Shown here: positions 21,621 through 33,185 of the stretch, piece after piece
How the letters are laid out: each line of letters begins with the position of its first letter
Position numbering within the stretch: the stretch's first letter is position 1
Origin: Gemmobacter caeruleus
GTDB lineage: Bacteria > Pseudomonadota > Alphaproteobacteria > Rhodobacterales > Rhodobacteraceae
NCBI RefSeq assembly: GCF_008271655.1
Contig: NZ_VKKX01000044.1
Coordinates: forward strand, 47,763-111,762
Direction: 5' to 3'
Length of the DNA: 64,000 bases
Position numbers and translations under genes: made by a program
Notes under the pieces: model-generated
Told to the model about the DNA's origin: nothing
Seen by the model: the letters and a program-made list of their open reading frames with translations, nothing else
Database searches by the model: none

Positions 21621-23954
21621 ATGGCGGGCGACCCCGTGGCAGGGCAATCGGGCAAAGGGCCGGACTGGGCGGCGCTTGTCGGCGCGGCACGCGGGCTCAG
21701 CCGCAATGTGTGGTTGCTGCTGGTCGCGGCGATTGCCTGCGCCATCGGGGTTCTGCTGGCGCCCGAGGCGGCGATCCGTGAAACGGCGGGCACGATCGGC
21801 ATCACGCTGTGCATGGTGGTGCTGGTGGTGCGCGGCATCGTGTTTCTCGATGGTTTCGCCGGAAGGCGACAGGAACGCAGCCTTCTGCGGCTCATGGGTC
21901 ATGACAGCGCGCCCTGTTTCGCCACCGATGGCAGCGGGCTGATCGGCTTTCAGAACGCTGCCGCCTGCGCGCGTTTCGGCGATCATGACGGCGCGACGCT
22001 GATCGCGGCGCTGCAAGATCATTTCGCCAGCCCCGCCTCGGTGCTGTATCGCCTGCAAAGCCGCGCCATGGCGCAGGGCTTCGCGCGCGAGGATGTCGTG
22101 ACGCGCCGTGGCCATACCAGGCTGTCGGTCCATCGCATCGCCGCCACCCGTTTCCTCTGGCGGCTGGAGGAGTTTCTGGACAGATCCGGGGCAGGGCGCG
22201 GCGCCGATGCGCTCAGCCTGCCGATGCTGGTGTCGAACAAGTCGGGCGTGGTGCTTTTCTCGAATGAATCAATGCGCCGGCTCCTGGGGGTGCGGCCCAA
22301 GCGGCTCGACCGCGTTTTCGCGGCGCAGACCCTGCGCTCGGGCGAGGAGGTGGAGGTCAGCGCCGCTACCGGCCCCGTGCGCGCCATCCTGGCCGAGATC
22401 GAGGGGCCGGGTGAGCGGCGCGAGATTTACCTGCTGCCGGTGCCGGCCAGCACGGTGCAGCCCGCGCCCGCCGATTTTGACGCCTTTCCGGTGGCCTTGT
22501 TGAAATTCGCCCCCGACGGCACGCTGCGCGCCGCGAACCGCGCCGCACGCGAGGCGCTGCATCTGGCGGCGACCGATAGCCCGGCCTTCCATGACCTTTT
22601 CGAGGGGCTGGGGCGCCCGGTCTCCGACTGGCTTGCCGATATCGCGGCCGAACGCATCCCCCCGGGGGCCGAGGTGCTGCGGCTGTGTCACGCCGAGTCT
22701 GACAGTTTCTTTCAGGTGGCGCTGCGCCGCTTTGTCGAGCAGGGGCGCCCGCAGGTTCTGGCCATGCTCAGCGACGCGACCGCGCTCAAGACGCTGGAGG
22801 CGCAGTTCGCGCAAAGCCAGAAGATGCAGGCAATCGGTCAGCTGGCAGGCGGAATCGCGCATGATTTCAACAACCTGCTGACCGCGATTTCGGGCCATTG
22901 CGATCTCTTGCTCTTGCGGCATGATGCCAGTGACCCGGAATATGCCGATCTGGTGCAGATCCACCAGAACGCCAATCGCGCGGCCAGTCTGGTCGGGCAG
23001 TTGCTGGCCTTCTCGCGCAAGCAGACGCTGAAACCGGCCCGGATCGACCTGCAAGAGGTGCTGTCGGATCTGACGCATCTGCTCAATCGGCTGGTGGGGG
23101 AAAAGGTCTCGCTCCGGCTGACCCATGCGCCGCTTGTCGGCCCGATCCGGGCCGACAAGCGGCAGTTGGAACAGGTGGTGATGAACCTTGTGGTGAATGC
23201 GCGCGATGCGATGCCCCAGGGCGGCACGATCCGCATCGAGACCGAGGCGCTGACGCTGCTCGATGATTTGCGGCGCGACCGGGCGGTGGTGCCGGCGGGG
23301 GATTATGCGGTGATCCGGGTGATCGACAGCGGATGCGGCATTCCGCCGGAGCGGCTGCAAAAGGTGTTCGAGCCCTTCTTCACCACCAAGCGCGTGGGGG
23401 AGGGCACGGGGCTGGGTCTGTCAACCGCTTACGGGATCGTGAAACAGTCGGGCGGCTTCATCTTCATCGACAGTGAGGTCGGGCAGGGCACGATCTTTCA
23501 CCTCTATTTCCCGATCAATGACAGCCCCGACCAACCCGTCGCCGACCAGGCCGCGCGCCAGGCGCGCAACGCCGCCGCGCCGCGCAAGGATGGCGGGGTG
23601 GTGCTGCTGGTCGAGGACGAGGCGCCGGTGCGCGCCTTTGCCTCGCGGGCACTGCGGCTGCGCGGCTTTACCGTGCTGGAGGCCGATTGCGCCGAAACCG
23701 CGCTGGAAACCCTCCAGGACGCGCGGCTGGAGGTCGATGTCTTCGTGACCGACGTCGTCATGCCGGGGATGGACGGGCCGAGCTGGGTGCGCGAGGCGCT
23801 GCAAAGCCGCCCCAATGTGCGCACGATCTTCATGTCGGGGTATGCCGAGGACGGGCTGTCGGAAACCCAGGCGCGGATTCCCAACTCCGTCTTTTTGCCG
23901 AAGCCCTTTTCGCTTTCAGCCCTGACCGAGGCGGTGCAGGATCAGCTGCACTGA
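21621..23954 (+). CDS. cckA: hybrid sensor histidine kinase CckA
   Basis: The 777-residue protein has two transmembrane helices (about 29-47 and 58-76) and two degenerate PAS-like regions (about 85-280 and 285-385). A HisKA domain carries His414 in QLAGGIAHDFNNLL. The HATPase domain follows (NLVVNARDAMP, DSGCGI, EPFFTTK and GTGLGLST), and then a receiver with phospho-acceptor Asp711 in VTDVVMPGMDG. This order and the sequence around the histidine are those of CckA, which acts through ChpT on CtrA. In Rhodobacteraceae this relay governs motility and gene transfer agents rather than viability. GGAGGCGGAA precedes the ATG, and a CtrA-type box lies just upstream. Confidence 0.93.
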   Translation: MAGDPVAGQSGKGPDWAALVGAARGLSRNVWLLLVAAIACAIGVLLAPEAAIRETAGTIGITLCMVVLVVRGIVFLDGFAGRRQERSLLRLMGHDSAPCFATDGSGLIGFQNAAACARFGDHDGATLIAALQDHFASPASVLYRLQSRAMAQGFAREDVVTRRGHTRLSVHRIAATRFLWRLEEFLDRSGAGRGADALSLPMLVSNKSGVVLFSNESMRRLLGVRPKRLDRVFAAQTLRSGEEVEVSAATGPVRAILAEIEGPGERREIYLLPVPASTVQPAPADFDAFPVALLKFAPDGTLRAANRAAREALHLAATDSPAFHDLFEGLGRPVSDWLADIAAERIPPGAEVLRLCHAESDSFFQVALRRFVEQGRPQVLAMLSDATALKTLEAQFAQSQKMQAIGQLAGGIAHDFNNLLTAISGHCDLLLLRHDASDPEYADLVQIHQNANRAASLVGQLLAFSRKQTLKPARIDLQEVLSDLTHLLNRLVGEKVSLRLTHAPLVGPIRADKRQLEQVVMNLVVNARDAMPQGGTIRIETEALTLLDDLRRDRAVVPAGDYAVIRVIDSGCGIPPERLQKVFEPFFTTKRVGEGTGLGLSTAYGIVKQSGGFIFIDSEVGQGTIFHLYFPINDSPDQPVADQAARQARNAAAPRKDGGVVLLVEDEAPVRAFASRALRLRGFTVLEADCAETALETLQDARLEVDVFVTDVVMPGMDGPSWVREALQSRPNVRTIFMSGYAEDGLSETQARIPNSVFLPKPFSLSALTEAVQDQLH

Positions 23955-23960
23955 CCCCGC

Positions 23961-24563
23961 TCAGCCGCCCTGCTGGCACAACCGGTCATACAGCGCGAAA
24001 TCGGCTGCGGCGAACTGGCGCAGCCGCCGTTCCGTCGCCGGCTCAAGATCGGTCGGCACCTGGGGCGAGACATTGAGCCGGGGCAGGGTGATCTCGCAAT
24101 CCAGCCGGTCTTCGAGAAATTCGATCAGATCCTCGATCCGCTCATATCTAAACAGCCGGTCCAGCCCGCGCTCGCCCTTGGCTTGCAGGAACTGCGCCTG
24201 CGATCCGACCGCGACGGCGGGGGGCGGCGCGTCGGAACAATAGAGCCGGACGAATTCGTCAAAGCTCATCCCCGTGGTGCTTTTGCGCGCGTCGCCCATC
24301 TCCTCGCGCTGGCGATAGCGATACCAGCTGCCCAGCCAGTCCAGCGGTTCGCGCATGGTGGCGATCAGGGTAAAGGGCTTGCCCGCCGCACTTTCAAGCC
24401 AAGGCCCGATGAAACGGTGATATTTGCGCACCGAGGCATGCTTGAGCGCCGGCGGTCGCTGGATCACCACATGGGCCATGGATTCGAGCGCGGATTCGAT
24501 CGCCGTGGTGCCGGTCTTTGGGGTGGCCAGCATGGTAAGCTGCTGGTGCCAGAATACGAGCAT
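23961..24563 (-). CDS. sulfotransferase-like protein, 200 aa
   Basis: The N-terminus holds a PAPS-binding loop of the sulfotransferase type (MLATPKTGTTAIESAL, about residues 11-26), and MREPLDWLGSWYRYRQRE matches the 3'-phosphate binding region. AAGAGGCAG precedes the ATG. Substrate is unknown; family members act on carbohydrates, lipids or proteins. It converges with cckA (6 bases between stops) and is divergent from recA. Confidence 0.75.
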   Translation of the reverse strand: MLVFWHQQLTMLATPKTGTTAIESALESMAHVVIQRPPALKHASVRKYHRFIGPWLESAAGKPFTLIATMREPLDWLGSWYRYRQREEMGDARKSTTGMSFDEFVRLYCSDAPPPAVAVGSQAQFLQAKGERGLDRLFRYERIEDLIEFLEDRLDCEITLPRLNVSPQVPTDLEPATERRLRQFAAADFALYDRLCQQGG

Positions 24564-24700
24564 GTCTGCCTCTTGCTGCGCCGCGCGCCGTTTTCGACGC
24601 CGGTTCCTGCCTTTGCGGGCCGATTTTTTTCAGGGGGGCCCGGCTGCGTAAACTAACTATTAACCCGGATCGGAAAAAGCTGAATCTACAGAAAATCCAG

Positions 24701-24729
24701 TTGATTTGTTCTCTGTTTGATCTCATAAG
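24701..24729 (+). promoter_or_regulatory. candidate sigma-70 promoter of recA
   Basis: TTGATT (24701-24706) and CATAAG (24724-24729) are separated by 17 bp and each match 4 of 6 consensus bases. They lie about 90-115 bases before the recA ATG in an AT-richer stretch. A GTTC-N7-GATC motif occupies the spacer. Confidence 0.5.
24708..24722. promoter_or_regulatory. SOS (LexA) motif GTTC-N7-GATC
   Basis: GTTC at 24708 and GATC at 24719 have the 7-base spacing of the motif described for recA control in Rhodobacter sphaeroides. The motif sits between the proposed -35 and -10 hexamers, where LexA would block RNA polymerase. Confidence 0.65.
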
Positions 24730-24732
24730 TGG

Positions 24733-24747
24733 GAACAATGCAGGAAC
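24733..24747. promoter_or_regulatory. second LexA motif GAAC-N7-GAAC
   Basis: A perfect direct repeat GAAC-N7-GAAC, the complement of the alphaproteobacterial LexA box GTTC-N7-GTTC, starts 3 bases after the proposed -10 hexamer and would cover the transcription start of recA. Confidence 0.7.
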
Positions 24748-24817
24748 GCTGGCGGGGCCGGGCAGAAATGCGCGGCATTGCTACGGATCGGCGGCTATGG
24801 GATAAGGACCGCAACAT

Positions 24818-25891
24818 ATGGCGACGGCAACCCTCTTCGAGCTGAACGGAAAGCGCGACATGGACAAGCAGAAGGCGCTGGAAAGCGCGCTGGCACAAAT
24901 CGAACGGCAGTTCGGCAAGGGCTCGATCATGAAGCTGGGGTCGGAAAACCCGGCGATGGAGATCGAGGCGACCTCGACCGGCTCGCTGGGGCTGGATATC
25001 GCGCTTGGCATCGGCGGCCTGCCGAAAGGCCGGATCGTGGAGATTTACGGGCCCGAAAGCTCGGGCAAGACCACGCTGACGCTGCATGTCGTGGCGGAGG
25101 AGCAGAAGAAAGGCGGTGTCTGCGCCTTTGTCGATGCCGAACACGCGCTCGACCCGATGTATGCCAAGAAACTGGGCGTCAATCTGGATGAATTGCTGAT
25201 CAGCCAGCCCGATACCGGCGAACAGGCGCTGGAGATCGTTGATACGCTGGTGCGGTCGGGGGCGGTCAGCCTGGTCGTGGTCGACTCGGTCGCGGCGCTG
25301 ACGCCCAAGGCGGAGATCGAGGGCGACATGGGCGATGCGACCGTCGGCGCCCAGGCCCGCCTGATGAGCCAGGCGATGCGCAAGCTGACGGCCTCGATCG
25401 GGCGGTCCAATTGCATGGTGATCTTCATCAACCAGATCCGCATGAAGATCGGCGTGATGTTCGGCAACCCCGAAACCACGACCGGCGGTCATGCGCTGAA
25501 ATTCTATGCCAGCGTCCGCCTTGATATCCGCCGCACCGGCGCGATCAAGGACCGCGACGAGGTGGTGGGCAACACCACCCGGGTGAAGGTGGTGAAGAAC
25601 AAGGTCGCGCCGCCCTTCAAGCAGGTCGAATTTGACATCATGTATGGCGAGGGCATCTCCAAGACCGGCGAGCTGATCGACATCGGCGTGAAGGCCGGCG
25701 TGGTGGAGAAATCGGGCTCGTGGTATTCCTATGGCGATGAACGCATCGGCCAGGGCCGCGAGAACGCCAAGACCTTTCTCAAGGCCAATCCCGCCGTCGC
25801 GCTGGAGATCGAGGACAAGATCCGCGCGGCCAACGGGCTGGATTTCCACATCGCCGAGGGCGGGCAGGAAGACGATCTCGTGGATATGTGA
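24818..25891 (+). CDS. recA: recombinase RecA
   Basis: The 357-residue protein is the DNA strand-exchange protein and LexA co-protease. The Walker A motif [10 protein letters not shown], the Walker B segment [18 protein letters not shown], loop L1 ([19 protein letters not shown]) and loop L2 ([20 protein letters not shown]) are all intact, and an acidic C-terminus closes the protein. The gene stands alone between its SOS-type promoter and a terminator. AAGGACCGCAAC lies before the ATG. Confidence 0.98.
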   Translation: MATATLFELNGKRDMDKQKALESALAQIERQFGKGSIMKLGSENPAMEIEATSTGSLGLDIALGIGGLPKGRIVEIYGPESSGKTTLTLHVVAEEQKKGGVCAFVDAEHALDPMYAKKLGVNLDELLISQPDTGEQALEIVDTLVRSGAVSLVVVDSVAALTPKAEIEGDMGDATVGAQARLMSQAMRKLTASIGRSNCMVIFINQIRMKIGVMFGNPETTTGGHALKFYASVRLDIRRTGAIKDRDEVVGNTTRVKVVKNKVAPPFKQVEFDIMYGEGISKTGELIDIGVKAGVVEKSGSWYSYGDERIGQGRENAKTFLKANPAVALEIEDKIRAANGLDFHIAEGGQEDDLVDM

Positions 25892-25919
25892 TCAAATTCC
25901 GATGCAAGGCACGGAAATC

Positions 25920-25943
25920 AGGGCGCTTTCAGGCGCCCTTTTT
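25920..25943 (+). terminator. terminator of recA
   Basis: AGGGCGC and GCGCCCT form a 7-bp stem with a 6-base loop followed by five T, 29 bases after the recA stop. Confidence 0.85.
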
Positions 25944-26033
25944 CATGGCGGCCGCGCGGGGGTGGTGGACAGCACCCGCCCGCATCGCTAAACGGATTTC
26001 GACATATGCCCCAGGCACAGGAGCCGCCTTCCC

Positions 26034-28694
<2,661 letters not shown>

Positions 28695-28697
28695 GCC

Positions 28698-28988
28698 ATG
28701 CCCACGGCCCTGTGGATTGCCCATGTCGAAGTGACCGACCCCGAGGCCTATGGCCGCTATGCCGCCGGGGCAACCGGCGCGATTGCGGCGCATGGCGGGG
28801 TGTTCCTTGCCCGTGGCGGCCGCCATGTCCAGCTTGAGGGCAATGACCGCGCCCGCAATGTCGTGGCGCGCTTCCCCTCGCTGGAGGCGGCGGTGGCCTG
28901 CTACAACAGCGCCGATTACCAGGCGGCACTTGCCCATGCCAAGGGCGCCAGCATCCGCGACCTTGTGGTTGTCGAAGAAGCGAACTGA
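28698..28988 (+). CDS. DUF1330 family protein, 96 aa
   Basis: This short ferredoxin-like (dimeric alpha+beta barrel) protein has the family marks YWI/VTDPEAYGRYAAGA near the start and ARFPSLEAAVACYNSADYQ in the middle. Its function is unknown. The binding site GGAGG lies in the last codons of alaS, so translation is probably coupled. The operon ends at the hairpin that follows. Confidence 0.85.
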   Translation: MPTALWIAHVEVTDPEAYGRYAAGATGAIAAHGGVFLARGGRHVQLEGNDRARNVVARFPSLEAAVACYNSADYQAALAHAKGASIRDLVVVEEAN

Positions 28989-28992
28989 GCAG

Positions 28993-29017
28993 AAGCCGCC
29001 CCTTGGGGCGGCTTTTT
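28993..29017. terminator. terminator between DUF1330 gene and lrp
   Basis: AAGCCGCCCC and GGGGCGGCTT form a 10-bp stem with a 2-base loop followed by T residues on the plus strand. It closes the alaS operon and abuts the stop of the convergent Lrp gene. Confidence 0.85.
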
Positions 29018-29475
29018 CACAGCGGCAGCGCGGTGGTTTCCTTGGTTTCCTCCATCACGAAACTGGCGGAAACATCGTGCAGATCGACCCGCGCGATCAG
29101 ATCCTTGTAAAGCCGGTCATAGGCCTTCACATCGGCGACGCGGGCGCGGATCAGGTAATCCAGATCGCCGGTCATGCGATAGGCGCCAAGGATTTCGGGC
29201 ATGTCGCGGGTGGCGCGGGTAAAGCGCTCCAGCCAGTCGGGCGTGTGGCGATCCGACTTGATCATCATGAAGACAGTCAGACCCAGCCCCAGCTTTTCGG
29301 GATCGAGCAGCGCGACCCGGGCACGGATCAGCCCGGCCTCCTCATAGGCCTTTACCCGGCGCCAGACGGCGTTGCGCGACAGCCCGATCCGTTCGCCCAA
29401 TTCCTCGAGCGAGAGGCCCGCATCGCGTTGCAGGATGGCCAGAAGCCGGCGGTCCAGATGATCGAGTTTCACCAT
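29017..29475 (-). CDS. Lrp/AsnC family transcriptional regulator
   Basis: The 152-residue protein has an N-terminal helix-turn-helix (LDRRLLAILQRDAGLSLEELGERIGLSRNAVWRRVKAYEEAGLI region). The C-terminal RAM domain carries MTGDLDYLIRARVADVKAYDRLYKDL. Members sense amino acids and often regulate themselves and a divergent gene. Here the divergent neighbour is a class II amidotransferase, and a near-palindrome of the right size lies just before the start. Confidence 0.92.
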   Translation of the reverse strand: MVKLDHLDRRLLAILQRDAGLSLEELGERIGLSRNAVWRRVKAYEEAGLIRARVALLDPEKLGLGLTVFMMIKSDRHTPDWLERFTRATRDMPEILGAYRMTGDLDYLIRARVADVKAYDRLYKDLIARVDLHDVSASFVMEETKETTALPL

Positions 29476-29489
29476 GAACCGCAGAATTG

Positions 29490-29504
29490 CGGGAAATTAT
29501 CCCG
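29490..29504. promoter_or_regulatory. candidate Lrp operator
   Basis: CGGGAAATTATCCCG is a 15-bp near-palindrome with an AT-rich centre, the layout of Lrp/AsnC sites. It starts 15 bases before the lrp ATG in the divergent region shared with the amidotransferase gene. Autoregulation is inference. Confidence 0.45.
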
Positions 29505-29640
29505 ATTGCAATCGCTTTCGCCGCGCGAAGCCAGCTTCTTATTTGCGCAACATCCTGTAGAATGGAATGCAAGAAACGCAAGCAAGGCAGGCAGGCGACA
29601 TGTGGGATGATTGTGCGGATTTGACCGCGAGGGGGCGCTG

Positions 29641-30435
29641 ATGTGCCGTTGGGCCGCCTATATCGGCGCACCGATCTATCTTGAGGATATCGTCAGCCGC
29701 CCGCAACATTCGCTGATCCATCAGAGCCATTGCGCCACCGAATGCCGCACCACGATCAATGCCGACGGATTCGGCATCGCCTGGTATGGCGAGCGCGAGG
29801 AGCCGGGTCTCTATCGTGATGTCATGCCGGCCTGGAGCGACCCCAATCTGCGCAGTCTGGTGGCAACGGTGAAATCCGGCCTGTTTCTCGCCCATGTGAG
29901 GGCCTCCACCGGCACGGCCACCAGCCGCAACAATTGTCACCCCTTCACCTGGGGCCGCTGGAGCTTCATGCATAATGGTCAGGTCGGGGGCTATGACCAT
30001 TTTCGCCGCTATGCCGACATGCTGATCCCCGACGCGCTCTATCCCTATCGCAAGGGCGCGACCGACAGCGAGGCGCTGTTTCTGGCTGCCATCGCCGAGG
30101 GGCTGGACAATGACCCGCGCGGCGCCATGGAGCGCGCTGCGGCGGCCTTCATCCGGCTGGCCCGCGACAAGGGCGAGGCGCCGCATCTGCGCCTGACAGT
30201 GGCCATGTCCGACGGCACCCGGCTTTATGCCATGCGCTATGCGACCGATGATCTGGCGCCGAGCCTCTATCACCGCTGGTCACAGACCCGCCAGGGCCGC
30301 GCGGTCGTGTCGGAGCCGCTGGAAACCAGCGAAGGCGACTGGCTGGAAATCCCGCCCAACAGCTTTTGCACCTTTGAGGGCGATAGCGTCCGGGTCGAGG
30401 ATTTCCTGCCCTGCCGCCTCGCTGCGGCGGCCTGA
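29641..30435 (+). CDS. class II glutamine amidotransferase (YafJ-like), 264 aa
   Basis: The start at 29641 is chosen because class II amidotransferases expose an N-terminal cysteine after Met removal, here MCRWAAYIGAPIYLED. GAGGGGGC precedes it. Further family marks are HSLIHQSHCA, NADGFGIAWYGE, LAHVRASTGT and PFTWGRWSFMHNGQVGG. It would release ammonia or hydrolyse a gamma-glutamyl amide such as in EgtC-like reactions, but the substrate is unknown. The divergent Lrp regulator may control it. Confidence 0.88.
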   Translation: MCRWAAYIGAPIYLEDIVSRPQHSLIHQSHCATECRTTINADGFGIAWYGEREEPGLYRDVMPAWSDPNLRSLVATVKSGLFLAHVRASTGTATSRNNCHPFTWGRWSFMHNGQVGGYDHFRRYADMLIPDALYPYRKGATDSEALFLAAIAEGLDNDPRGAMERAAAAFIRLARDKGEAPHLRLTVAMSDGTRLYAMRYATDDLAPSLYHRWSQTRQGRAVVSEPLETSEGDWLEIPPNSFCTFEGDSVRVEDFLPCRLAAAA

Positions 30436-30474
30436 CGCAAAAAAAGGGGGCTGCCGCCCCCTCGGCTGCGCCTC

Positions 30475-30552
30475 ACCCCCGCGAGTATTTCGGCAAGGAG
30501 CAAGACAGACTGCGATCTGCCTTTGCTTCTTGTGCAAATACTCCGGGGGGGG
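30475..30552. repeat. intergenic hairpin repeat, copy 1
   Basis: CGAGTATTTCGGCAAGGAGCAA and its imperfect complement TTGCTTCTTGTGCAAATACTC form the arms of a long hairpin flanked by C-rich and G-rich runs. A related element lies at 41553-41618. Both sit between convergent genes, as REP-like bidirectional terminators do. Confidence 0.65.
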
Positions 30553-30565
30553 GCGCCGCAGGCGC

Positions 30566-30580
30566 GGGGGCAGCGCCCCC
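30566..30580 (-). terminator. possible terminator hairpin of typA
   Basis: GGGGGC and GCCCCC form a 6-bp GC stem with a 3-base loop, 14 bases after the typA stop. No T tract follows, so intrinsic termination here is uncertain and may rely on the longer hairpin repeat beyond. Confidence 0.4.
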
Positions 30581-30593
30581 GGACCCGGTCAGA

Positions 30594-32411
30594 TCACTCG
30601 GCGCGCGACTGGCGCTTGCGCTCATGCGGGTCCAGCTCGCGCTTGCGCAGGCGGACGATCTTGGGCGTCACCTCGACCAGTTCGTCGTCGTCGATATAGG
30701 CGATGGCTTCCTCGAGCGACATGCGCACCGGCGGCGTCAGGCGCACGGCCTCGTCGGTGCCAGAGGCGCGGACGTTGGTCAGCTTCTTGCCCTTGAGCGG
30801 GTTCACCTCAAGGTCATTGTCGCGCGAATGTTCGCCGATGATCATGCCGCCATAGACCGCTTCCTGCGCGCCGATGAACATGCGGCCGCGTTCCTCCAGG
30901 TTCCACAGCGCATAGGCGACCGAGGTGCCGTTCTCCATCGAGATCAGCACGCCCTGACGGCGGCCCTGGATCGGGCCCTTGTGCGGCGCCCAGTCGTGGA
31001 AGATGCGGTTCAGCACGCCCGAGCCGCGCGTATCGGTCAGGAACTGACCGTGATAGCCGATCAGCCCGCGCGAGGGGACATGCGCCACGATCCGGGTCTT
31101 GCCGACGCCGGCGGGTTTCATTTCCACCAGATCGCCCTTGCGTTCGCCGGTCAGCTTGTCGATCACCGCGCCGGAATATTCGTCATCGACATCGACGATG
31201 ACTTCTTCGATCGGCTCCATCCGCTGCCCGCCTTCCTCGCGGAAGATCACGCGCGGGCGCGAGATCGACAGTTCGAACCCTTCGCGGCGCATGTTCTCGA
31301 TCAGCACGCCCATCTGCAATTCGCCCCGGCCCGAGACGATGAAGGCCTCGCCGCCGGGGGTATCCTCGACGCGGATGGCGACATTGGTCTCGGCCTCTTT
31401 CAGCAGGCGTTCGCGGATGACGCGGCTTTGCACCTTGCTGCCGTCGCGGCCGGCCAGCGGGCTGTCATTGATGCCGAAGGTCACGCTGATCGTCGGCGGG
31501 TCGATCGGCTGGGCGGGAAGGGCGGTGTCGATCGACAGATCGCAGAGCGTATCGGCCACGGTCGCCTTGGTCATGCCGGCGATGGTGACGATATCGCCCG
31601 CCACGGCCTCGTCGATGGGCTGTTGCGACAGCCCGCGAAAGGCGAGGATCTTGGTCACGCGAAACTGTTCGATCCGCTCGCCCGTGCGGGTCAGCGCCTT
31701 GAGCGAGGTGCCGACCTTGAGCGTGCCGGCCTCGACCCGGCCGGTCAGGATGCGCCCGATGAACGGGTCGGCCGACAGGGTGGTGGCCAGCATCTGGAAG
31801 GGTTCGGACTGGCGGGCGAGCTGTTTCGGCGCGGGCACATGGCGCACCACAAGTTCGAACAGCGCCGTCAGATCCTTGCGCGGGCCATCGAGGCTGTCAT
31901 CGGCCCAGCCGGCACGGCCCGAGGCATAGAGATGCGGGAAGTCGAGCTGTTCGTCATTGGCACCCAGATTGGCGAACAGATCGAACACCTCGTTCAGGGC
32001 GCGGTCGGGTTCGGCATCGGGCTTGTCCACCTTGTTCAGCACAACGATGGGGCGCAGGCCCAGGGCGAGCGCCTTGGAGGTCACGAATTTCGTCTGCGGC
32101 ATCGGGCCTTCGGCGGCATCGACCAGCAGCACCACGCCATCGACCATGTTGAGGATACGCTCCACCTCGCCGCCGAAATCGGCGTGGCCGGGGGTATCGA
32201 CGATATTGATCCGCGTGCCGTTCCATTCGACCGAGGTCGCCTTGGCCAGGATGGTGATCCCGCGTTCGCGTTCGATATCGTTGCTGTCCATGGCGCGTTC
32301 GCTGACGGCCTGATTTTCGCGGAAGGCGCCGGACTGTTTCAGCAGTTCGTCCACGAGGGTCGTCTTGCCATGGTCAACGTGCGCAATGATCGCGATGTTG
32401 CGAAGCTCCAT
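30594..32411 (-). CDS. typA: ribosome-associated GTPase TypA/BipA
   Basis: The ATG at 32411 starts [24 protein letters not shown]; a GTG six codons upstream is also possible. The 605-residue protein is a translational GTPase with G1 (HVDHGKTT), the switch region RGITI, G3 ([10 protein letters not shown]) and G4 ([11 protein letters not shown]), followed by EF-G-like domains and the BipA-specific C-terminal domain. It helps 50S assembly and stress adaptation. It is transcribed alone. Confidence 0.96.
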   Translation of the reverse strand: MELRNIAIIAHVDHGKTTLVDELLKQSGAFRENQAVSERAMDSNDIERERGITILAKATSVEWNGTRINIVDTPGHADFGGEVERILNMVDGVVLLVDAAEGPMPQTKFVTSKALALGLRPIVVLNKVDKPDAEPDRALNEVFDLFANLGANDEQLDFPHLYASGRAGWADDSLDGPRKDLTALFELVVRHVPAPKQLARQSEPFQMLATTLSADPFIGRILTGRVEAGTLKVGTSLKALTRTGERIEQFRVTKILAFRGLSQQPIDEAVAGDIVTIAGMTKATVADTLCDLSIDTALPAQPIDPPTISVTFGINDSPLAGRDGSKVQSRVIRERLLKEAETNVAIRVEDTPGGEAFIVSGRGELQMGVLIENMRREGFELSISRPRVIFREEGGQRMEPIEEVIVDVDDEYSGAVIDKLTGERKGDLVEMKPAGVGKTRIVAHVPSRGLIGYHGQFLTDTRGSGVLNRIFHDWAPHKGPIQGRRQGVLISMENGTSVAYALWNLEERGRMFIGAQEAVYGGMIIGEHSRDNDLEVNPLKGKKLTNVRASGTDEAVRLTPPVRMSLEEAIAYIDDDELVEVTPKIVRLRKRELDPHERKRQSRAE

Positions 32412-32498
32412 CGGAGGGGTCTCTTTCACAGAATGGGTTTGGGGGCGCCTTACAGGAGCCCAAGCGGAAAGACCAGTGAAACCTGTGCGAAACGCGCG

Positions 32499-33110
32499 TC
32501 AGGTCACCACATACCAGTCGCGGCGATGGTTCATGGCGATGATGGCGTTCAGGATCAGCGCGCCAAGCGCCGACCACAGCACCCGGTCCGGGGGCAGGAT
32601 GAGCAGCGCCACCGCAAACAGCGTGAGGTCAAAGCCCAGTTGCACCCAGCCCGCGCGCAGCCCGGTGCGGTCTTGCACGATCAGCGCGACGATGGACACG
32701 CCGCCCAGGCTGGAGGCATGGCGAAACAGCCCCAGCAGCCCCACGCCGCAGACCACGCCGAACAGGATCGCCGCTGCCGCCGGATGGATGCCGCCGACCG
32801 GCACGAAGGGGGCCATGGCCTCGGCCAGAAAGGACACCGCGCTGACCGAGAGAAAGCTCTTGAGCGCAAAGCCCGGCCCCTTGCGCGCCCAGGCAAAGGC
32901 ATAGAAGGGCAGGTTGACCAGAAAGAACACGAGGCCAAAGCTCCAGCCGCTGCCATAGGCGATCAGCAGCGCCATGCCCGCCGTGCCGCCGGTGATCAGA
33001 CCGGCCGAGCGCAGCAGGTGGATGCCGAGCGCCGCCTCGGTCGTGGCGACGAGCAGCCCTTGCGCGTCTTCGGGGGCGGAGTAGCGGGGGGATGAAAGGT
33101 CAGTGTTCAT
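32499..33110 (-). CDS. YitT-family membrane protein (copy 2 of a pair)
   Basis: The start at 33110 (MNTDLSSPRY) gives 203 residues with about five or six transmembrane helices and the closing motif LNAIIAMNHRRDWYVVT. Its family (YitT/DUF161) has no established function, though transport is suspected. It is a diverged paralogue of the gene 75 bases upstream: both share the stretches GLITGGTAGMA/VTGQTAGLA, RHASSLGG/RHGASLGG and NHRRDxY. Confidence 0.82.
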   Translation of the reverse strand: MNTDLSSPRYSAPEDAQGLLVATTEAALGIHLLRSAGLITGGTAGMALLIAYGSGWSFGLVFFLVNLPFYAFAWARKGPGFALKSFLSVSAVSFLAEAMAPFVPVGGIHPAAAAILFGVVCGVGLLGLFRHASSLGGVSIVALIVQDRTGLRAGWVQLGFDLTLFAVALLILPPDRVLWSALGALILNAIIAMNHRRDWYVVT

Positions 33111-33185
33111 GACCTTATTTTGCCGCATGGCAGCGCTGCGGTCGCCTGCCAATCCGTCATGGCAGGGTTGCGGGGCGCGAATGGC

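Noticed and set aside
24649-24663. Second CtrA-like site (TAAA-N7-TTAA) before recA
   Set aside because: One half-site has a mismatch and the region is AT-rich, so a chance match is likely.
29611-29640. Upstream TTG start with a second Cys codon for the class II amidotransferase
   Set aside because: The ATG at 29641 gives the conserved MCRWAAY N-terminus and has the better binding site.
30624-33095. 823-codon open frame opposite typA
   Set aside because: Shadow of typA and the YitT gene; no domain.
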